From: Paenibacillus sp. 1781tsa1
GTDB lineage: Bacteria; Bacillota; Bacilli; Paenibacillales; Paenibacillaceae
Assembly: GCF_024159265.1 (NCBI RefSeq)
Contig: NZ_JAMYWY010000001.1
Span: 2,046,001-2,110,000 of the forward strand
DNA length: 64,000 bases
Reading direction: 5' to 3'
Position numbers and translations under genes: made by a program. Every line of letters starts with the position of its first letter. Positions within the stretch are counted from its first letter, which is position 1. Of this stretch, positions 26,417 to 38,940 are shown piece after piece. The notes under the pieces are model-generated. The model was not told where the DNA came from. It searched no databases and saw nothing but the letters and a program-made list of their open reading frames with translations.

Positions 26417-26489
26417 AGGTGTCCACACGACAATCCCGAATGAGGCATACAATTATCGTGACCTGTGGAAGAGGAGGTGGATCGGGAAA
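26417..26489 (+). repeat. Copy 2 of the 74-bp element, directly upstream of yunC
   Basis: This copy carries the yunC ribosome site (GAGGAGGTGG) and ends two bases before its ATG. See copy 1 at 24969-25042. Confidence 0.75.
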
Positions 26490-26491
26490 TT

Positions 26492-26794
26492 ATGGTGACG
26501 ATGGAGCCCATTGTAGTTGGAGAGCATGTATTGGTTGGGGTAGAAGTCAAGCTGCCCAAAACAACGTTGTTGACCATTAACACATCCAAAGGATATATCA
26601 TGTGCGGAGCACTCGATGTGGGATTACTTAATGAGAAGCTCGGGGATCGCAAAATTATTGCGGCTCGGGCGGTTGGTGTGCGTACACTGGAGCAATTGCT
26701 GCATGCACCTATGGAGTCGGTGACAACAGAGGCCGAGGCTATGGGCATTACGGTTGGCATGACGGGTGTAGAGGCTTTGTTGAAAATGATCTAA
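26492..26794 (+). CDS. yunC: YunC family protein (DUF1805)
   Basis: With the ATG at 26492, 11 bases after GGAGGTGG, the protein has 100 residues, almost the same as Bacillus subtilis YunC. It has VKLPKTTLL, GYIMCGALDVGLLNEKL and ARAVGVRTLEQLL, which are shared nearly word for word with that family. The function is not known. yunD, its neighbour in Bacillus subtilis, is present in this window but 14 kb away at 41.3 kb. Confidence 0.9.
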   Translation: MVTMEPIVVGEHVLVGVEVKLPKTTLLTINTSKGYIMCGALDVGLLNEKLGDRKIIAARAVGVRTLEQLLHAPMESVTTEAEAMGITVGMTGVEALLKMI

Positions 26795-26803
26795 TCACTA
26801 ACA

Positions 26804-26834
26804 AAAGGGCTCCCCATATGGGAAGCCCTTCTTT
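26804..26834. terminator. Bidirectional terminator between yunC and mtnA
   Basis: AAGGGCTCCCCATATGGGAAGCCCTT forms an almost perfect stem with T-rich sequence on the plus strand and TTTTG on the minus strand. Confidence 0.8.
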
Positions 26835-26912
26835 AGCATCATAATACTGGCCTGGCACAACGTAGGCACCAACGCTATACACGACACTCTCTTCTTAAAT
26901 ACTCTTATTAAA

Positions 26913-27986
26913 TTAAGCTTCTTCCTTCGCGAACAAGGCAGCCAGGTTTTCTTGGAAAGGAGCGCGAACCACGCCTTTTTCCGTGATAATAGCTGTTACA
27001 TATTCGTTAGGCGTTACGTCAAATGCTGGATTAAATACTTTAACACCTTGCGGTGCTGTACGTTTACCAAATCCTTCAGTTACTTCCTCGGCAGCTCGTT
27101 CCTCAATCGGAATAAGATCTCCGGATGGAGTAGACAAGTCGATGGTCGACAATGGGCTTGCTACATAGAACGGAATATTGTGAGCCTTGGCAAGCACGGC
27201 TACGCTATAAGTTCCGATCTTGTTAGCTACGTCACCGTTCGCTGCAACCCGGTCTGTTCCGACAATAACGGCTTGAATCCAACCTTTGGACATGACCATG
27301 CCTGCCATGTTATCACAGAGCAGAGTAACGTCAATGCCAGCCTGCTGTAATTCAAATGCAGTCAGTCGTGCACCCTGAAGTACAGGACGAGTCTCGTCTG
27401 CAAATACTTTCAGGTGAATGCCACGTTCCTGTGCCAGATACATTGGAGCGGTTGCCGTACCATATTTCGCTGTAGCTAGTCCACCTGCATTACAGTGAGT
27501 GAGAACACCCATGCCATCTTCGAACAAGGGCAGTGCATTCTCGCCGATCATGCGGCATACTTCCTCGTCTTCCTTCTGAATCAACAGAGCTTCTACTTCA
27601 AGAGCATCATTGCCCTCTTCCAGGCTCATGCCGGATTCAACGACCTCATTTGCTTTTTGCATCATACGATCCAGTGCCCAGAACAGGTTCACCGCTGTTG
27701 GACGGGAAGTAGCCAGATGAGCACATATGGATTTTACGTGATCCAGCCAGCCTTGAATAGTTGTTCCGTCGTATGATTTGGCACCCAAAACCACACCAAA
27801 TGCAGCAGCAATACCAATCGCTGGAGCACCGCGTACTTTCATGGAGTGGATGGATTCCCATACTTCCTCGGGTGTATAGAGTTTCAGCATAAGAATAGTT
27901 TCGGGCAACAGACGCTGGTCAAGCATTTCAAGTTTGTCCTTTTTCCAGATCAGAGAGGACAGAGGCTGATATTCAGGGGTTGTCAT
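26913..27986 (-). CDS. mtnA: S-methyl-5-thioribose-1-phosphate isomerase
   Basis: The 357-residue protein is full length. It has [16 protein letters not shown], the catalytic Cys in [10 protein letters not shown], and the catalytic Asp in [20 protein letters not shown], so the active site is complete. It turns methylthioribose-1-phosphate into methylthioribulose-1-phosphate in methionine salvage. It follows mtnK after 23 bases in the same operon, with GGAGG seven bases before its ATG. Confidence 0.96.
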   Translation of the reverse strand: MTTPEYQPLSSLIWKKDKLEMLDQRLLPETILMLKLYTPEEVWESIHSMKVRGAPAIGIAAAFGVVLGAKSYDGTTIQGWLDHVKSICAHLATSRPTAVNLFWALDRMMQKANEVVESGMSLEEGNDALEVEALLIQKEDEEVCRMIGENALPLFEDGMGVLTHCNAGGLATAKYGTATAPMYLAQERGIHLKVFADETRPVLQGARLTAFELQQAGIDVTLLCDNMAGMVMSKGWIQAVIVGTDRVAANGDVANKIGTYSVAVLAKAHNIPFYVASPLSTIDLSTPSGDLIPIEERAAEEVTEGFGKRTAPQGVKVFNPAFDVTPNEYVTAIITEKGVVRAPFQENLAALFAKEEA

Positions 27987-28009
27987 GGGTGGTTCCTCCG
28001 TTCCTTATG

Positions 28010-29227
28010 TTAAGCCTTAGTCGTAGTAACAGCTGTAGATACAATATCCAGTACTTCACCGATGGTATTCAAGCGACGATTATTTTTGATCAACGCTTTG
28101 CCAATGGCCAATGATTTACGCTGAGAACGTTCACGTTCAGTTGCATTTGGAATGGTATCTATATCCGCTACGTGAGCGAGTCCCACGATACGACGAACCA
28201 TTTTGGCACCTGCAAAGCCGATCGAATCCCTGAACAATTGTTGCACATACAGCTCCTGATACCCAGGCGTTTTTGCCATCGGATCCACCAGGTCATTAGC
28301 CCAGAGGGCACGGAAACGGGATTCAAATTCAGTCCATACATCACGAACCATATTCAGCAAAAGCGTTTCACGCTCACGCAAAGCAGTCTCATCCTGAATC
28401 CATCCTGGCAGGGATGCGTAATTCAAGAGCAGGTTCGCAAGGACTGCACCGACATCGAATCCCATGGGGCCGTAAAATGCAAATTCGGGATCGATGACTT
28501 TGGTCGATTCAGGTGTAACAAAAATACTGCCTGTGTGCAGATCTCCATGAAGCAGTGCCTGTCCATGTGTCAGGAATTTTTCCCGCAGCAAGGCTACTTC
28601 AAGGTGAAGCTCCCCATCCGTTCGAAGGGCTTCAGCTTCATCTTCAATGGAAGCATCATAATTATTTTTTTCAGCGATCCGGTAGGGTTCATCAAAGATC
28701 AGATCTTCCGTTATTTTGCATTGATCCGGATTAATGAATCTGCCCTGTTGTTCCTTCTTCAATTGCTGATCCATGCCCAAGTCGGATGTAAAGAACAGTG
28801 TTCTTGCCATGAATTCCCCAATATGCTGTGCAAAAAGAGGATAGGAAACACCTTCGATCAGACCTTTGCGCATGATCACATGATCACTCAGATCTTCCAT
28901 AACCGTTAACGCGAGGTCATCATCGTAATGATACACTTCGGGTACCATCCCTGGACACAGACGGTACTCTTCTTGAAGAATTTCACGTTCAATTCGGGCA
29001 CGTACGAGAGAGAGTGGCCATGATTCTCCAACCACTTTCGCATAAGGAAGCGCCTGTTTGATAATGATACTTTTATCGGAGTTCTGATCCGTGATGTGGA
29101 ATACCAAATTCAGATTGCCGTCGCCGATCTCGTGACAATCCAGATTTGCATCTGCCGCAAATGGACCCGGTAATGTTTTGGCCAGTTCAATTGCATCCTG
29201 GGGGGTTAAAGGGCGATATTCGGACAA
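28010..29227 (-). CDS. mtnK: Methylthioribose kinase
   Basis: The start is taken as TTG at 29227 (MSEYRPLTPQDA), because GGAGGTGG lies five bases before it; the longer frame would put that site inside the gene. This gives 405 residues, close to the usual 397. Family marks include EIGDGNLNLVFHI, KQALPYAKVVGESWPL, the kinase-fold HGDLHTGSIF (catalytic loop) and VIDPEFAFYGPMGFDVGAVLANL (metal site). It phosphorylates methylthioribose as the first salvage step shared with mtnA. I looked for an S-box upstream, as in Bacillus subtilis, and did not find one. Confidence 0.96.
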   Translation of the reverse strand: MSEYRPLTPQDAIELAKTLPGPFAADANLDCHEIGDGNLNLVFHITDQNSDKSIIIKQALPYAKVVGESWPLSLVRARIEREILQEEYRLCPGMVPEVYHYDDDLALTVMEDLSDHVIMRKGLIEGVSYPLFAQHIGEFMARTLFFTSDLGMDQQLKKEQQGRFINPDQCKITEDLIFDEPYRIAEKNNYDASIEDEAEALRTDGELHLEVALLREKFLTHGQALLHGDLHTGSIFVTPESTKVIDPEFAFYGPMGFDVGAVLANLLLNYASLPGWIQDETALRERETLLLNMVRDVWTEFESRFRALWANDLVDPMAKTPGYQELYVQQLFRDSIGFAGAKMVRRIVGLAHVADIDTIPNATERERSQRKSLAIGKALIKNNRRLNTIGEVLDIVSTAVTTTKA

Positions 29228-29288
29228 AGGTGCCACCTCCATATATATGAAGAAACAGGAAAACCCACTTCTTTGCTTGGTATATGTC

Positions 29289-29317
29289 AGTATATCGGAA
29301 ATAGCGCGGTTTTTGAA
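29289..29317 (-). promoter_or_regulatory. Promoter of mtnKA
   Basis: On the minus strand, TTCAAA (29312-29317), 17 bases, then TATACT (29289-29294). Transcription would begin about 55 bases before the mtnK start. The rest of the gap up to dps at 29526 has no recognised riboswitch. Confidence 0.5.
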
Positions 29318-29525
29318 CTTTTTTTTGAGACAAGCCAAGTTGATCCTGATTCGAACTTCCTGTTCAAGGGTAAAAACAAATAGGCCGGACAGTTGAGAGA
29401 AACGCTGTTCATAAGCCTCTCCGCTACCAAGTGGTGATACATGGTTAACTCTCTGTTATGCATTGCGGGACAACCTGCTTATCATGGCATGACAGACTAA
29501 TTTTAAATAAAAGGATGGGATTCAT

Positions 29526-29987
29526 ATGGCTACAAAAAACAAAACAGATCAAGCGAAATCGGTGGAACAAGTACTTAATCGTCAGGTAGCTAACCTGAAC
29601 GTATTGTATGTCAAAATTCATAACTATCACTGGTACGTTAAAGGACCTAACTTCTTTACGTTGCATGTGAAATTCGAAGAGTTCTACAACGAAGTTACCG
29701 TGCAAATGGATGAAATCGCGGAGCGTATTCTTACGCTAAAAGGTAGCCCGGCAGCTACAATGAAAGAGTATTTGGAACTTTCCTCTATCCAGGAAGCAGC
29801 AGGTGGCGAAGACGCGAAGACAATGGTGCAAAACCTGATCGAGGACTTCGCTACACTTTCGAATGAATATCAGGAAGGTATCGAGGTTGCAGATGCAGCT
29901 GAAGATCAACCGACATCCGATATGCTGACAGGCTTCAAGGCTGACCTTGAGAAACACATGTGGATGCTTCGCTCTTTCCTTGGTTAA
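29526..29987 (+). CDS. dps: Dps family ferritin-like DNA-protection protein
   Basis: The 153-residue protein has the Dps ferroxidase residues between subunits: His in KIHNYHWYVKG, His and Glu in FFTLHVKFEEFY, and Asp/Glu in QMDEIAERI. Dps forms a 12-subunit shell that stores iron and removes peroxide. AAAGGATGGG precedes the start. I did not find a convincing PerR box in the upstream sequence. Confidence 0.94.
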   Translation: MATKNKTDQAKSVEQVLNRQVANLNVLYVKIHNYHWYVKGPNFFTLHVKFEEFYNEVTVQMDEIAERILTLKGSPAATMKEYLELSSIQEAAGGEDAKTMVQNLIEDFATLSNEYQEGIEVADAAEDQPTSDMLTGFKADLEKHMWMLRSFLG

Positions 29988-30111
29988 TACAGCCAAGATT
30001 TAATCTAATACAAGTATGTTTCTTACGTAAGCTTTCTGATCCCAATCATGTTGTCAGAAACGCCTTGAGCGTCTATACTGCTGACAAGAATGATAGGGGG
30101 AGGAACCGCTT

Positions 30112-30687
30112 ATGTTAGAACCAATGATACCAGCTTTAAAAGAATGGGCTTCAGCAATCAAAGCACTGGAATCGGGTCGCCAAATTATGGTGATGCGCAA
30201 AGGTGGGATTGTAGAGGAAACCCGACATTTTGAGCTGAAAAGTCCGGCGTTTTACCTGTATCCGACTTATGAACATCAGCGTAAAGAACTGATTAAGTCC
30301 TCGGATCAATCCTATGTTGAAGAATCATTGGCCGAATGGGTGCCCGAAGCTTCGACAATCCGTATTACTGCATATGCCGAAGTAACACAGGATCTGGAGA
30401 TACGAGATCAGGAGATGCTGGATCGACTTCTTGACTTTCATATGTGGACAGCGGATTTTGCCGAAGACCGTTTGAAATGGAAACGGAAAGATCCGCTCCA
30501 TGTATTGATTTTACGTGTGTACCTTTTGAAAGAACCGATGGAAATCCCCGTTTTGCCTGAATATAATGGCTGTCGTTCATGGATTTCTATTCCGAATGGT
30601 CCGGTGCCGCGCGAAATGACGCCGGTGGTGGACGTTGCGGATTTTGACGAACAGGTACAGAAGATTAACGAGATGCTCAAATTGTAA
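30112..30687 (+). CDS. DUF1802 family protein
   Basis: The 191-residue protein shows the DUF1802 pattern: ALKEWASAIKALESGRQIMVMRKGGI near the start (given here in two joined parts), HFELKSPAFYLYPTYEHQ, then a second half ending near WISIPNGPV. Function unknown. GGGGGAGG lies upstream of the ATG. It stands alone, closed by its own terminator. Confidence 0.88.
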   Translation: MLEPMIPALKEWASAIKALESGRQIMVMRKGGIVEETRHFELKSPAFYLYPTYEHQRKELIKSSDQSYVEESLAEWVPEASTIRITAYAEVTQDLEIRDQEMLDRLLDFHMWTADFAEDRLKWKRKDPLHVLILRVYLLKEPMEIPVLPEYNGCRSWISIPNGPVPREMTPVVDVADFDEQVQKINEMLKL

Positions 30688-30697
30688 TATTATTAAT

Positions 30698-30736
30698 GAA
30701 GGGGCTTGTCCATAATATGGATAAGTCCTTTTTTTA
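30698..30736 (+). terminator. Terminator after the DUF1802 gene
   Basis: AAGGGGCTTGTCCAT pairs with ATGGATAAGTCCTT around three bases, with minor mismatches, then seven T. Confidence 0.82.
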
Positions 30737-30737
30737 G

Positions 30738-31058
30738 ATTAGTGTGTAGCAGATATGATGAAAGCTTGATTTTCTGTGATTTTTCTCACTGTCCATCTCG
30801 GCGGGAGATGTTTTCTCATTTGATTCAATCTGGTATTTATTATAGAATCAGAAAGAATAATGTTTCCTGCAAGGAATAAACACTGTTAGGAAATAGCTTG
30901 ATTATCATTGAGAATCAGTTTAGAATTATTCTAAAGTGTTCTTGCTTTGAAGATTCGAGTACAAGAGAAATTCAGGGGAAGCCCTGTTCAGATATAATAG
31001 GCGCTTTTTCGTTTTCGACAGTAAACATCAATTTAATCAATGGAGGGAAACAATACAC
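30738..31058 (+). promoter_or_regulatory. Upstream region of the suf operon
   Basis: This 321-base stretch has no gene. A TATAAT at 30993-30998 with TTCAGG 16 bases before it is the best promoter. TGATTATCATTGAGA at 30899-30913 matches 11 of 15 positions of the Fur 7-1-7 site, and a second partly overlapping half follows; iron control is possible but unproven. Confidence 0.4.
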
Positions 31059-31841
31059 ATGGCTACGAATTTCGTCATTGAAGGTCTGAAAGCGACGATC
31101 GAAGGTAAGGAAATCCTGAAAGGCATCAACCTGGAAATGAAAGGTGGAGAAATCCACGCAATCATGGGTCCGAACGGAACAGGTAAATCAACTCTGGCTT
31201 CTGCATTGATGGGTCATCCGAAATATGAAGTAACTGACGGTACAATTACACTTGATGGTGAAGATGTATTGGATATGGCAGTAGATGAGCGTGCACGTGC
31301 AGGTCTCTTCCTGGCTATGCAATATCCAAGTGAAATCGCTGGTGTGACTAACTCCGACTTCTTGCGTAGTGCAATTAACGCACGTCGCGGCGAAGGTAAC
31401 GAGATCTCCCTGATCAAGTTCATTCGTCAAATGGAAGGTAAAATGAAAGAACTCGACATGAACCCTGAGTTCGCTCACCGTTATTTGAATGAAGGTTTCT
31501 CCGGTGGTGAGAAAAAACGTAACGAGATTCTGCAAATGATGCTGCTTGATCCGAAAATCGTAGTACTCGATGAAATTGACTCCGGTCTGGACATCGATGC
31601 TCTGAAAATTGTGGCAAACGGTGTAAATGCAATGAAGAGCGAAGATCGTGGTTTCTTGATCATCACTCACTATCAACGCCTGCTTAACTACATTACTCCT
31701 GACTACGTACACGTTATGATGCAAGGTCGTATCGTGAAATCTGGCGGACCTGAACTGGCACACCGTCTGGAAGCTGAAGGATATGACTGGGTTAAGGAAG
31801 AGCTGGGAATTACAGACGAAACTGTAGGTCAAGAAGCGTAA
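31059..31841 (+). CDS. sufC: Fe-S cluster assembly ATPase SufC
   Basis: The 260-residue ABC-type ATPase has Walker A GPNGTGKST, a SufC-type signature FSGGEKKRNEIL and Walker B IVVLDEIDSGLD. SufC powers the SufBCD scaffold that builds [4Fe-4S] clusters in the cytoplasm. It is the first gene of the sufCDSUB operon, in the standard Bacillota order, and the next gene follows after 25 bases. Confidence 0.97.
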   Translation: MATNFVIEGLKATIEGKEILKGINLEMKGGEIHAIMGPNGTGKSTLASALMGHPKYEVTDGTITLDGEDVLDMAVDERARAGLFLAMQYPSEIAGVTNSDFLRSAINARRGEGNEISLIKFIRQMEGKMKELDMNPEFAHRYLNEGFSGGEKKRNEILQMMLLDPKIVVLDEIDSGLDIDALKIVANGVNAMKSEDRGFLIITHYQRLLNYITPDYVHVMMQGRIVKSGGPELAHRLEAEGYDWVKEELGITDETVGQEA

Positions 31842-31866
31842 AGACAAAACGGAGGAGGATTAATTA

Positions 31867-34809
<2,943 letters not shown>

Positions 34810-34829
34810 CGATAGGGAGGTAGAGCAAG

Positions 34830-36227
34830 ATGGCTAAAAAAGCACCAGAAATGGAAGAGTATAAATATGGTTTTCGCGACGAGCACAAATCCATCTTTCA
34901 AACCGGTAAAGGTCTTACTGCAGAGGTAGTTACCGAGATTTCCCGGATCAAGAACGAACCGGAATGGATGTTGGAATTCCGACTGAAATCCTTGAAACAA
35001 TTCGAAAAGATGCCAATGCCGAAATGGGGCGGAGATCTCGACGGATTGGATTTCAATGAAATTCAGTACTACGTTCGTGCTTCTGAAAAACAAGGGAAAA
35101 CATGGGAAGAGGTTCCTTCTGAAATTAAGGAAACCTTTGACAAATTGGGTATCCCTGAAGCAGAGCAAAAGTTCCTTGCAGGGGTATCGGCTCAGTATGA
35201 GTCTGAGGTTGTATACCACAACATGCAAAAGGAATTGGAAGATCAAGGTGTAATCTTCATGGATACGGATACGGCTCTCAGAGAGCATCCGGAAATCCTG
35301 CGTGAATATTTTGCAACAGTTATTCCGCCAGCAGATAACAAATTTGCTGCATTGAATAGTGCGGTATGGTCCGGAGGAAGCTTCATCTACGTGCCTAAGG
35401 GCGTTAAATGTGAAGTGCCTCTGCAAGCCTACTTCCGGATTAACTCCGAGAATATGGGACAATTCGAGCGTACACTCATCATTGCGGACGAAGACAGTTT
35501 TGTTCACTATGTAGAGGGCTGTACAGCTCCGATCTACAGCACGAACTCACTGCACAGTGCGGTCGTTGAGATCATTTGTAAGAAAAATGCCCGTGTTCGT
35601 TACACAACGATTCAAAACTGGGCACCAAACATCTACAACCTCGTTACGAAACGTGCGGTTGCAGAAGAAAATGCAACGATGGAATGGGTCGATGGTAACA
35701 TCGGTTCCAAACTGACGATGAAATATCCAGCGGTTGTACTGAAAGGCCGTGGAGCTAAAGGTTCCGTACTCTCCATCGCTGTTGCTGGTAAAAACCAGCA
35801 CCAAGATGCAGGTGCGAAAATGATCCACTTGGCTCCGGATACAACATCTACAATCGTATCCAAGTCCATCAGTAAACATGGTGGTAAAGTAACGTACCGT
35901 GGTTTGGCTTCCTTTGGACGTCAAGCTGAGGGCGCGAAATCCAATATCAAGTGTGATACACTCATTCTCGATAATGAGTCCACATCAGATACAATTCCTT
36001 ACAATGAAATCATGAATGATAACATCATGCTGGAGCATGAAGCTACGGTATCCAAAGTGTCTGAGGATCAACTCTTCTACCTGATGAGCCGCGGTTTGAC
36101 GGATGCTGAAGCTACACAGATGATCATCATGGGATTCATTGAGCCATTCACGAAGGAATTGCCAATGGAATACGCCGTTGAGATGAATAGATTGATCAAA
36201 TTCGAAATGGAAGGCTCTATTGGTTAA
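34830..36227 (+). CDS. sufB: Fe-S cluster assembly scaffold SufB
   Basis: The 465-residue protein has the SufB beta-helix landmarks [20 protein letters not shown] and [20 protein letters not shown] and ends in [18 protein letters not shown]. SufB is the scaffold on which clusters form with SufC and SufD. The gene closes the operon, which is followed by a strong terminator. Confidence 0.97.
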   Translation: MAKKAPEMEEYKYGFRDEHKSIFQTGKGLTAEVVTEISRIKNEPEWMLEFRLKSLKQFEKMPMPKWGGDLDGLDFNEIQYYVRASEKQGKTWEEVPSEIKETFDKLGIPEAEQKFLAGVSAQYESEVVYHNMQKELEDQGVIFMDTDTALREHPEILREYFATVIPPADNKFAALNSAVWSGGSFIYVPKGVKCEVPLQAYFRINSENMGQFERTLIIADEDSFVHYVEGCTAPIYSTNSLHSAVVEIICKKNARVRYTTIQNWAPNIYNLVTKRAVAEENATMEWVDGNIGSKLTMKYPAVVLKGRGAKGSVLSIAVAGKNQHQDAGAKMIHLAPDTTSTIVSKSISKHGGKVTYRGLASFGRQAEGAKSNIKCDTLILDNESTSDTIPYNEIMNDNIMLEHEATVSKVSEDQLFYLMSRGLTDAEATQMIIMGFIEPFTKELPMEYAVEMNRLIKFEMEGSIG

Positions 36228-36319
36228 TCCAATACAGCGCCTTTTGATACCGTGAAGTTGAACCTTACTGTTGATGTTAAGCGGCAGTAAGGCTCAGGTG
36301 TTCGCATATGAATATAAGA

Positions 36320-36353
36320 AAGATCAAGGGAGATATTCCCTTGATCTTTTTTT
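36320..36353 (+). terminator. Terminator of the suf operon
   Basis: AAGATCAAGGGA, five bases, perfect complement, then seven T. Confidence 0.9.
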
Positions 36354-36511
36354 GTTGCCCAAACAAGATGATGAGAAAGTGGTATGTGGGATCAATTGGT
36401 CAGATATTTCTGACTGAAATATTAGATTATACAAATGAATAGAACAGATTTATTCTTCCATTAACGAATGTTACATATATTTGAATAGATTCTAATATGA
36501 GGAGGTATATG

Positions 36512-37861
36512 ATGCGAAGAAGTATAGTTAAAAAGGGAGCAGCCTTGGTATTGTCTGCTGTTGTTGCCTTTACGAGTTTTCCGTTATTTTCATCAACGGC
36601 AAGTGCAGAAGATGCTGTAATGGTATCCGGTTCATTCAACGTACTTAGTTACAATGTAGGTGGTCTTCCGGATCTGGTATCCAGTTCCAATCCTAAGGAG
36701 TACACTGTTCAGATATCTCCCAAATTAAATGACTATGACATCATTAATGTGCAAGAGGATTTTAATTATCATAATGAGTTGATATCCCAGGTCACTCTGC
36801 CGTATTTAACGACAACAAGCGGAATTGCGGGTTTTGGTAGTGGGTTGAACAGTCTGTCCAAATATCCATTCCGTGACTTGAAGCGTATTACCTGGGATAA
36901 GCGATCCGGTCTTTTTGACAATGGAAGTGATGAATTGACTCCAAAAGGGTTTACAGCAGCTACATATGAGATCGCACCTCAGGTGAAAGTGGACGTGTAC
37001 AACTTGCATGCAGACGCAGGGAGCGATGAAAAATCGCTTGAGGCCAGACGAGATAATATTAAACAACTCTCCAATTACATAAAGGAGCACTCGGACGGAA
37101 ATGCGGTTATCGTATTCGGGGATACCAATACACGCTACACCCGTGCGGCTGACAATATAGAGTTGCTCATGACTGAGAATGGATTAAGCGATCCGTGGAT
37201 CGATTTGATTCGAGGTGGAAACATTCCCGCTGATGGGGATGCTCTTATGGATGCAAGCGATATACATGGTCCGAACTATGAAATTGTCGACAAAATTTTG
37301 TATCGAGGAAGTAAAGCGTTGTCCCTTAATGCACAGAGCTATCGTTTAGAAAATCAAACGTTTGTTGATCCGAGTGGCAAGCAACTCTCTGATCATTATC
37401 CGATTACAGCAGAATTCGTGTACAGTACTTCTTCTCAGTACCAACTTAGTTCAACGATTGGAGGATCCGGGGGGACCGGGTTTAATGACCTAGATCGAAT
37501 TCCGGATTCCAGACCTAGCTCAGTAGTGCTCAACTCGGGCAATCGTGTAGACGGCATCTCAACGTTGTACAGGGATGGAACAAATCTGGCACATGGTGGT
37601 CAATCGAACATTGCTACACTTAACTTGGCAGACGGAGAGTACTTAACTCAGGCAACAATTGGTCAGGGGACACGAAATGGAGGTAAACGGATCTTTTACG
37701 TGGAGTTGTCGACCAACCTTGGAAATAAAATTGAAGGCGGACAAAAGACATCAGATCAAATTAAACTTGAGGCACCGATAGGGTGGTATATCGCCGGATT
37801 TTATGGAAGAGCAGGACAGGAATTGGATCAGTTAGGTGTCATATGCAGACCTCTGAATTAG
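36512..37861 (+). CDS. Secreted endonuclease/exonuclease/phosphatase-fold protein with lectin-like C-terminus
   Basis: With the ATG at 36512, five bases after AGGAGGT, the protein has 449 residues. A signal peptide ends near STASAE. The catalytic EEP domain (about residues 45-310) has SYNVGG, the metal Glu in NVQEDFN, NLHADAG, GDTNTRYTR and the final SDHYPIT, a complete active site. The C-terminal 135 residues start STIGGSGGTGFNDL and look like a jacalin-type sugar-binding fold. Secreted EEP proteins include sphingomyelinases and nucleases, and the substrate is not clear here. The lectin-like part suggests binding to a host, plant or fungal glycan. Confidence 0.82.
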   Translation: MRRSIVKKGAALVLSAVVAFTSFPLFSSTASAEDAVMVSGSFNVLSYNVGGLPDLVSSSNPKEYTVQISPKLNDYDIINVQEDFNYHNELISQVTLPYLTTTSGIAGFGSGLNSLSKYPFRDLKRITWDKRSGLFDNGSDELTPKGFTAATYEIAPQVKVDVYNLHADAGSDEKSLEARRDNIKQLSNYIKEHSDGNAVIVFGDTNTRYTRAADNIELLMTENGLSDPWIDLIRGGNIPADGDALMDASDIHGPNYEIVDKILYRGSKALSLNAQSYRLENQTFVDPSGKQLSDHYPITAEFVYSTSSQYQLSSTIGGSGGTGFNDLDRIPDSRPSSVVLNSGNRVDGISTLYRDGTNLAHGGQSNIATLNLADGEYLTQATIGQGTRNGGKRIFYVELSTNLGNKIEGGQKTSDQIKLEAPIGWYIAGFYGRAGQELDQLGVICRPLN

Positions 37862-37926
37862 AAGTATGTAGTGGTTGAACTAAAAACATAGGATGTAACT
37901 GATAAGCTTAATCATAGTAGCATCGC

Positions 37927-37997
37927 GCGCCGCTTGGAATATACCTTGGTGAGACCAGAAGGTTTCCCTAATGATATTCTGAGCGGTGCTTTTTTGT
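37927..37997 (+). terminator. Long hairpin terminator
   Basis: GC-CCGCT-GAATAT pairs with ATATTC-AGCGG-GC across a loop of about 30 bases, then six T. It ends the EEP-lectin gene. Confidence 0.65.
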
Positions 37998-38069
37998 AAT
38001 AAAATAAGACCAATAGCACAAGCCATTTCATAGATTTAAGCATTTAATGATAGAAAAGGATGTGAGTGT

Positions 38070-38789
38070 ATGAGCGTGAACCCTTTCGAGGGATATCGGA
38101 TTACAAGTTCATTCGGCTATCGCATTCATCCCATTCATGGTGGACAGACATTTCACCGCGGAATTGATCTCGTGACAGAGCCCTGGAATGGCCCCGTCTA
38201 TGCCTTTATGGAAGGCAAGGTACGTTTTGCTTCCGAAGGAGTTACAGGCTCCGGATTCGGCGGTTACGGGCTTACAGTTGCCCTTCAAGATCATCGAGGC
38301 TATTTGCATTGTTATGCTCACCTTTCGCGTATTGCCGTAACTGTTGGACAGCAGGTGAAGCGAGGTCAGCTGATCGGTAATCAGGGAAGCACGGGTCAGA
38401 GTACTGGCCCGCATGTACATTATGAGATTCGTAAAACAAGTGCACCATCTTACGGATATACAGCCAGTGAAGAGGGTGTGACGGAACCGGGTGCATATCT
38501 AGAGGCCGAATATGGAACTGCAACTCAGGAACAGGAGGCTCTGCCGATGACCACGGAGCAGAAGAGAATATTTGAAGCCATGCAGAAAATGCTGGAGATT
38601 CAAGGGGAATGGATTCAGCAACAGGAGCAACTTTCCAATATGGATTGTCCCACATGGGCGCAGCAAGCGTTTGATTATTATCGACCGTTTATTATGAACG
38701 ACAAAGGCAGTTATGATTTTTGGAGATTACTTGTTATCATGCACCGCAAGGAAAAAGGCATCCAGGTTCATTCGGATAAGAATATATAG
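38070..38789 (+). CDS. M23 family metallopeptidase without signal peptide
   Basis: The 239-residue protein opens with GYRITSSFGYRIHPIHGG and has the zinc ligands of LytM/M23 peptidases: His and Asp in FHRGIDL and the H-x-H in GPHVHYEI. These enzymes cut peptide cross-bridges in peptidoglycan. The N-terminus has no signal peptide or membrane helix. The C-terminal 90 residues are helical with a Gln-rich stretch and a WAQQAFDYYRPF segment. Such signal-less M23 proteins resemble phage tail or lysis-associated hydrolases; no other phage gene is nearby. AAAGGATGTG precedes the start. Confidence 0.85.
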   Translation: MSVNPFEGYRITSSFGYRIHPIHGGQTFHRGIDLVTEPWNGPVYAFMEGKVRFASEGVTGSGFGGYGLTVALQDHRGYLHCYAHLSRIAVTVGQQVKRGQLIGNQGSTGQSTGPHVHYEIRKTSAPSYGYTASEEGVTEPGAYLEAEYGTATQEQEALPMTTEQKRIFEAMQKMLEIQGEWIQQQEQLSNMDCPTWAQQAFDYYRPFIMNDKGSYDFWRLLVIMHRKEKGIQVHSDKNI

Positions 38790-38881
38790 ATCATTCAGAA
38801 GTACGGGATTTATGAATAGGTCGAATCTTCAGGGCAGAACCAGGCAGGCAACCAATTGTGGAATGTTGCCACTTCGCCCGG

Positions 38882-38909
38882 TTCATTAGGTCGGTGAACG
38901 TCATATGTT
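38882..38909 (+). promoter_or_regulatory. Possible sporulation sigma promoter for the YjcZ-type gene
   Basis: TTCATT, 14 bases, then CATATGTT, a fair fit to sigma-E; the same bases CATATGTTA also fit the sigma-K -10 pattern CATA-N3-TA. The -35 is weak for both. Confidence 0.35.
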
Positions 38910-38940
38910 AGGGTATACCTGATGAAGAGGAGGCAATCAC

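Noticed and set aside
28172..28909. 245-residue frame opposite mtnK
   Set aside because: It lies fully inside mtnK on the other strand, has no ribosome site and shows composition typical of an antisense shadow.
29397..29525. PerR box upstream of dps
   Set aside because: The AT-rich bases near 29500 give only a partial match and no paired half-sites.
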